Assembly (NCBI GenBank): GCA_018666155.1
Contig: JABJAH010000040.1
Coordinates: 1 to 64,000, forward strand
Origin: Rhodospirillaceae bacterium
GTDB taxonomy: Bacteria > Pseudomonadota > Alphaproteobacteria > Rhodospirillales > Rhodospirillaceae
Reading direction: 5' to 3'
DNA: 64,000 nt
Shown piece after piece: positions 60,130-64,000 of this stretch; the first letter of the stretch is position 1; each line of letters starts with the position of its first letter. The notes under the pieces are model-generated. The model was not told the origin of the DNA, made no database searches, and saw only the letters and a list, made by a program, of their open reading frames with translations. The position numbers and the translations under genes are program-made.

Positions 60130-60390
60130 ATGTCCCGCTTATTTCCCCTTACCCTCGTCGCCGGACTTTGCATTGCGAGCACCGCCGTGAGCGGGCCAGC
60201 CGAGACTGATGTTGATCATTGGCTGAGTTGCCGCGGTCTGAAATTGGTCACCGCCTTAAACACCGCACTGGCGCCATTACCGCGCTGGGAGCCGAGACAA
60301 CAACACGGCCAAAAAGCGGCACTCATTCCAATGACCATCCGCGTGAGCACGACACCGATGCCGCGCCTCAAGACCGTTCCAAACCTCTAA
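60130..60390 (+). CDS. Small possible exported protein at head of psp operon
   Basis: An 86-residue open frame starting at ATG 60130 with AGGAAGAG eight bases upstream. Residues 1-22 look like a Sec signal peptide (MSRLFPLTLVAGLCIASTAV). The remainder is short, basic and without a recognised domain. It lies between the sigma-54 promoter and pspA, 18 bases before the pspA start, so it would be induced with pspABC. I do not know a PSP gene in this position. It may be a real new member or a chance frame in a leader. Confidence 0.42.
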   Translation: MSRLFPLTLVAGLCIASTAVSGPAETDVDHWLSCRGLKLVTALNTALAPLPRWEPRQQHGQKAALIPMTIRVSTTPMPRLKTVPNL

Positions 60391-60408
60391 GGACCAGGAG
60401 ACACACTC

Positions 60409-61110
60409 ATGGGTATTTTTTCCCGCCTTTCCGACATCGTTAACTCCAACCTCACCAGTCTGCTCGACCGCGCAGAAGATCCAGCCAAGATGATCAGGCT
60501 GATGATTCAGGAAATGGAAGACACACTGGTTGAAGTTCGCTCAGATGCCGCACGGCTGATCGCCGACAAAAAGGATGCGACACGCCGGATAGACCGCCTC
60601 GTTACTGCTCAAGACGAATGGGCGACCCGCGCCACACTCGCCCTGGAGAAAGATCGAGAAGATTTAGCCAAGGCCGCGCTGGTCGAAAAAGCCAAAGTTG
60701 TCGAAACCTCTAAGGTCATCGAAGAAGATTTGAACGAACTAAATGATCGTTTGGCCGGCCTAGATGCAGATATCGCCAAACTCCAAGACAAACTGCACGA
60801 AGCGAAAGCCAAACAGCAGACATTGATCGCGCGGTCGTCAACGGCTCAATCACGCCTCAATGTCCGTGAAACGCTTTATGACGGCCGTGCCGATGCCGCC
60901 CTCTCCCGCTTTTCCTCCATCGAGAAAAAAGTCGACGAGATTGAAGGACGCGTAGAAGCGTATGATATGGGCTCCAACAAATCTCTCGCGCAGGAGATCG
61001 CAGAACTAGAAGCTGAATCAGACATCGAGAATGAACTGGCTCAGTTGAAAGGGAGCATGGGACGCGGCACAAAAGCCGGTGCTAAAAAAGAAAGCGACGC
61101 CGAGTCTTAA
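60409..61110 (+). CDS. pspA: Phage shock protein A
   Basis: A 233-residue peripheral membrane protein of the PspA/Vipp1/ESCRT-III family. It starts MGIFSRLSDIVNSNLTSLLD and is almost wholly coiled coil, with IRLMIQEMEDTLVEVRSDAARLIADKK, then LEKDREDLAKAAL. It stabilises the inner membrane under stress and inhibits PspF. AGGAG lies before the ATG. It is transcribed from the sigma-54 promoter at 60048 and followed by pspB after 34 bases. Confidence 0.97.
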   Translation: MGIFSRLSDIVNSNLTSLLDRAEDPAKMIRLMIQEMEDTLVEVRSDAARLIADKKDATRRIDRLVTAQDEWATRATLALEKDREDLAKAALVEKAKVVETSKVIEEDLNELNDRLAGLDADIAKLQDKLHEAKAKQQTLIARSSTAQSRLNVRETLYDGRADAALSRFSSIEKKVDEIEGRVEAYDMGSNKSLAQEIAELEAESDIENELAQLKGSMGRGTKAGAKKESDAES

Positions 61111-61144
61111 GCCGGCAGCGCAACCAGTAAGAGGACGGTAAAAT

Positions 61145-61381
61145 ATGGATTTTCTTCAGTTTCTGTTTGTTCCAACCATTCTCTTCCTCACGGTGCTGGG
61201 TCCCTTCTGGGTCATCATGCACTACACAACGAAACGCCGGGAGGCCAAGACGTTGCTGTCGGAAGAAAGTGAAGCGTTGGAAACACTATTAATGGCCGCA
61301 GACAAAATGGAAAAGCGCATCGACTCTCTAGAAAAAATTCTCGATGCAGATGACGTAAACTGGAAGGACAAAACCCAATGA
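61145..61381 (+). CDS. pspB: Phage shock protein B
   Basis: A 78-residue protein with one N-terminal membrane helix (FLFVPTILFLTVLGPFWVI, residues 6-24) and a cytoplasmic coiled coil rich in Glu and Lys. This is the PspB plan. With PspC it passes membrane-stress signals to PspA, releasing PspF. Its last four bases overlap the pspC start (ATGA), so the two are coupled. Confidence 0.93.
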   Translation: MDFLQFLFVPTILFLTVLGPFWVIMHYTTKRREAKTLLSEESEALETLLMAADKMEKRIDSLEKILDADDVNWKDKTQ

Positions 61382-61761
61382 GTAAGAAATGGGGCAAGAT
61401 TTATCTAGATAAAGAAAACGCCTGGATCTCGGGTGTGTGTTCAGGGCTCGCACTCTACTTCGGTTGGGACGTGAAGCTGGTCCGCCTCGGGTTTTTCCTG
61501 GGATGCTGGGTCTCACCACCGATCTTTGTCTTGGCCTACTTGGCCATGGCCATTTTCCAGGACCCGCTGCCGACGGAAGATTTAGACTTGGATCTTAGGG
61601 CGATGGAAGAAGCGGCCAAGCCAGCACGCCCAGGCTCTGCACGGCGCAAATTCGCCGCCGCTAAAGATCGGTACGCAAATCTGGAAGACCGGCTACGTGC
61701 TTTGGAAAGCGTGGTCACATCCAAAGCCTTCCAAATGGATCGCGAGTTGGGCCGGCAATAG
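61378..61761 (+). CDS. pspC: Phage shock protein C
   Basis: A 127-residue inner-membrane protein with the PspC domain at the N-terminus (YLDKENAWISGVCSGLALYF, then WDVKLVRLGFFLG and VLAYLAMAIF, residues about 9-60) and a cytoplasmic basic coiled tail. It senses stress together with PspB. Its start overlaps the pspB stop by four bases. It is the last gene of the psp operon, with a terminator-like hairpin at 61803-61836. Confidence 0.93.
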   Translation: MSKKWGKIYLDKENAWISGVCSGLALYFGWDVKLVRLGFFLGCWVSPPIFVLAYLAMAIFQDPLPTEDLDLDLRAMEEAAKPARPGSARRKFAAAKDRYANLEDRLRALESVVTSKAFQMDRELGRQ

Positions 61762-61802
61762 CGCTCCCCTAAGAAAAAGCAAAATCCCTCCCCCAAAAAC
61801 TT

Positions 61803-61836
61803 CGCTCCGCCCACAGCCGTCCTTGTGAGCGGGGCG
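61803..61836. terminator. Probable bidirectional terminator between pspC and ABC-F gene
   Basis: cgctccgccca (61803-61813) pairs with tgagcggggcg (61826-61836), eleven positions with one mismatch and one G-U pair. On the minus strand it is followed by a run of T (complement of 61794-61800), fitting a terminator for the ABC-F gene; on the plus strand the T-run is weaker (ttctta). Confidence 0.5.
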
Positions 61837-61839
61837 TTC

Positions 61840-63675
61840 TTATGAGCCCTCAACGTCCTCGCGTAATAACTCTAGGGCGAGCCATTCTTCTTCCGCCGCG
61901 GCACGACGGGATTCTGCGGCCACTAAGTCAGCCGTCGCTTTGGTAAACCCGTCAGGATCACGGGGATAAAAATCAGCGTCAGCCAGAGCAGTTTGCAATT
62001 CGGTAATCTGAACAGCGAGGGCGTCCATTTCTTTCGGCAAACTCTCGAGCGCGTATTTGTCCTTAAACGATAGCTTACCTCTCGCATCGTTCGCGGCGGA
62101 GGCCCGACCTTTGGATGAGGATTTACGCCCCTTCCGTTTTTTCTCGACCGATTGTCCACGCGCGCTGTCCATCTCTTCAACACCAGCCCCCCGCTGCGCA
62201 ATCATATCGGTGTAACCACCGGCGTAATCTAGCCAATGGCCGGGCGCGTCGGATGCGATCACCGACGTCACAACCCGATCAAGGAAGTCTCTGTCGTGGC
62301 TGACCAGGAGGACCGTGCCCGCGTAGTCACCCAGCATCTCTTGCAAAAGATCGAGGGTTTCCAGATCCAGGTCATTGGTCGGCTCGTCGAGCACCAGCAT
62401 GTTGGATTTTTTGGACAGGGCTCGTGCTAGCATCAAGCGTCCCCGTTCACCTCCTGAAAGAACCGTGATCGGCGTGTTCACCATATCTGGGGTAAACAAG
62501 AAATCTTTCATGTATCCGATGACATGACGCGGCTCACCCTGGACATCAACATGGTCGCCAGAATCACCCGTCAGCGCTTGGCTAACTGTCCAGCGCGGGT
62601 CAAGGGTTTCTCGGTTTTGATCCATTGTCGCGATTTCAAGAAACGTGCCCATACGCACCCGCCCAGTATCGGGCTTTAGCCCGCCGGTGAGCATGTTGAG
62701 GAGTGTGGTTTTTCCCGCACCGTTGGGCCCGACAATTCCAATGCGATCTCCGCGTTGAATGCGGACGGAGAAATCTTCGATCACCGTGAACTCGTCGAAT
62801 GACTTCGTGATTTCCTTGGCTTCGATCACGAGTTTGCTCGATACATTGCCCTCTCCAGCTTGAAGAGAGACGTTGCCCACCCGTTTGCGATGATCGTGCT
62901 TGTCTTGGCGCAACGTGTGCAGTGCGTCGAGTCGACGTACGTTGCGTTTGCGACGACCACTCACGCCATAGCGCAGCCAGTGCTCCTCACGAACAATTTT
63001 TCGATCAAGTTTCTGTTGGGTCCGATCTTCCTGATCGATGATATTGTCGCGCCAGGCTTCAAAATGCGCGAACCCTTTGCCCAGCCGACGGGTCTGTCCG
63101 CGATCAAGCCACACGGTGGCCCGTGACAGCTTCTCCAGAAAACGCCGATCATGGCTAATCAACACAAGGGCTCGGCGTAAACTTTTTAACTCTTTCTCCA
63201 GCCATTCAATGGTCGGAAGGTCGAGGTGATTGGTCGGCTCGTCGAGCAATAGGACATCTGGGCGCGGTGCGAGAATACGCGCCAATGCAGCCCGTCGGCT
63301 TTCGCCCCCCGATAAATGGGCTGGGTCTTCTTCTCCGGTCAGACCGAGTTGATCGAGAAGATAAGCGGCACGGTATGGGTCATCGCCATCTTCGAGCCCT
63401 TCCTGAACATAGGACAATGTGTCCGCATAACCACTGAGATCAGGCTCTTGAGGCAAATAGCGGACCGTGGTCCCGGGCCTGACAAACCGCGTGCCCTCTT
63501 CGCACTCGATCAGGCCCGCAGCGATTTTAAGCAGGGTTGATTTACCCGACCCATTGCGGCCGACAAGGCACACAGTTTCCTCGGGCAGAACCATCATCTC
63601 AGCACCTTGGAGAACGGGATCGCCGCCAAAGGTCAGGTGAATATCTTGGAGAGTCAGAAGGGGGGGTGCAGCCAT
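61840..63675 (-). CDS. uup: ABC-F family ATPase, Uup type
   Basis: A 611-residue soluble protein with two ABC ATPase domains and no membrane span. Domain 1 has Walker A GRNGSGKS (about 39-46), signature LSGGESRRAALARIL and Walker B DVLLLDEPTNHLDLP. Domain 2 has GPNGAGKTTLLN, LSGGERGRLMLARAL and MLVLDEPTNDLDL. A C-terminal basic coiled coil (about 535-610) fits Uup, which acts on the ribosome or DNA. The full length is normal. It converges with pspC and has a lone-gene layout. Confidence 0.92.
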   Translation of the reverse strand: MAAPPLLTLQDIHLTFGGDPVLQGAEMMVLPEETVCLVGRNGSGKSTLLKIAAGLIECEEGTRFVRPGTTVRYLPQEPDLSGYADTLSYVQEGLEDGDDPYRAAYLLDQLGLTGEEDPAHLSGGESRRAALARILAPRPDVLLLDEPTNHLDLPTIEWLEKELKSLRRALVLISHDRRFLEKLSRATVWLDRGQTRRLGKGFAHFEAWRDNIIDQEDRTQQKLDRKIVREEHWLRYGVSGRRKRNVRRLDALHTLRQDKHDHRKRVGNVSLQAGEGNVSSKLVIEAKEITKSFDEFTVIEDFSVRIQRGDRIGIVGPNGAGKTTLLNMLTGGLKPDTGRVRMGTFLEIATMDQNRETLDPRWTVSQALTGDSGDHVDVQGEPRHVIGYMKDFLFTPDMVNTPITVLSGGERGRLMLARALSKKSNMLVLDEPTNDLDLETLDLLQEMLGDYAGTVLLVSHDRDFLDRVVTSVIASDAPGHWLDYAGGYTDMIAQRGAGVEEMDSARGQSVEKKRKGRKSSSKGRASAANDARGKLSFKDKYALESLPKEMDALAVQITELQTALADADFYPRDPDGFTKATADLVAAESRRAAAEEEWLALELLREDVEGS

Positions 63676-63737
63676 GGCGCTGCGTTTATCGTCTCAGGCC
63701 GGATTCCGCAAGTAACGTCGGTGTTGAGCTTAGTACA

Positions 63738-64000
63738 TCAGCTCCATTCGACGTCGGGGAATTTGCGCAGTTTTTCTTCGCTCTGCTTCTGTTCGTAGTA
63801 GGGAACTTTCTTGCTGTTGGCAGTGCGTGAGCGATTATCGTGGGCTTCTGCCGCCGCGACAATTTTCTCCGCCATGGCTGGTTTGAGCACAACGACACCA
63901 TCTGAGTCCGCCAGGATAATGTCACCGGGATTCACAATCACTCCGCCACAAATGACGGGTACATTGAGAGACCCAGGTTGCTCGGACCCCTTAGCGGTCG
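63738..64000 (-). CDS. RraA-like / 4-hydroxy-4-methyl-2-oxoglutarate aldolase-type protein, C-terminal part, cut by window edge
   Basis: The minus strand from 64000 is open without a start into 63738, 87 codons. It reads KGSEQPGSLNVPVICGGVIV, then NPGDIILADSDGVVVLKP and an ending KLRKFPDVEWS. These fit the C-terminal part of RraA-like proteins, also annotated as dimethylmenaquinone methyltransferase or HMG aldolase (VVVxPGDIxxxDxDGVVVxP). The 5' part lies outside the window. The Asp pair in DSDG is conserved in the family. The exact substrate or role is undecided. Confidence 0.78.
   Translation of the reverse strand, partial: TAKGSEQPGSLNVPVICGGVIVNPGDIILADSDGVVVLKPAMAEKIVAAAEAHDNRSRTANSKKVPYYEQKQSEEKLRKFPDVEWS

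Noticed and set aside
60219..60443. Plus-strand 74-codon frame overlapping the pspA start
   Set aside because: Out of frame with the small exported ORF, overlaps pspA by 35 bases and has no ribosome-binding site or recognisable domain.

Overview
The window looks like chromosomal DNA of a Gram-negative, probably aquatic alphaproteobacterium, possibly related to Rhodospirillales. This rests on alphaproteobacterial family content (PAS_5-type proteins, a DUF2336 protein, a DUF1289 protein, DUF6249 beside an ECF sigma factor), on envelope genes that require an outer membrane (TonB receptor, autotransporter, Tsx-like channel) and on fairly GC-rich codon use. The species cannot be named from the sequence alone. 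No rRNA, tRNA or CRISPR array was seen. The left edge cuts a probable IS3-type transposase and the right edge cuts an RraA-like gene.

Layout. 1-1004: AT-rich accessory edge with an insertion-sequence end, a small membrane protein with its own terminator and a possible gene remnant. 1005-2655: two PAS_5 sensor-like genes built from three copies of one module. 2667-6018: TRAP-type binding protein, IclR regulator and NhaC antiporter in one operon. 6087-13780: a glycosyltransferase-like gene, two divergent prepilin-like genes (one about 1160 residues), an exported DUF1838-like protein, glyoxalase I and a DUF2336 protein. 14122-21630: apt, rpe, tkt, a PAS-GGDEF cyclase, msrQ and an MFS carrier. 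21823-30682: autotransporter, Tsx-like channel, SUMF1-like protein, DUF1838 protein, then msrP with an exported protein and a CitE-like lyase. 31016-35950: two GGDEF-type proteins with altered signature motifs, TrkH, a SnoaL-like protein and a membrane protein.

36198-51045 is the most distinctive part. It holds a TonB receptor, an SDR oxidoreductase carrying a Sec signal peptide, tam, queF, a run of further SDRs and a four-gene minus-strand operon (46381 to 42197). That operon encodes two Tat-exported DUF1838 proteins, a Tat-exported MDR oxidoreductase and a membrane-anchored beta-lactamase-fold protein that has lost its nucleophile. A DUF6249/ECF-sigma/membrane-protein operon and a deiodinase-like gene butted against an SDR follow. 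I infer an uncharacterised envelope pathway in which a substrate enters through the TonB receptor and is altered by exported oxidoreductases and DUF1838 proteins. The substrate cannot be told from sequence.

51049-64000: a matrixin-type protease with five PPC domains, a cupin/SDR pair, an orphan family-5 solute-binding protein joined to a membrane protein, two methyltransferases, a phage-shock locus (pspF divergent from a sigma-54 promoter, a small exported ORF and pspABC), an ABC-F ATPase of Uup type and the truncated RraA-like gene. Genes are tightly packed: of about twelve convergent gene pairs, four overlap by exactly 4 bases at their stop codons.
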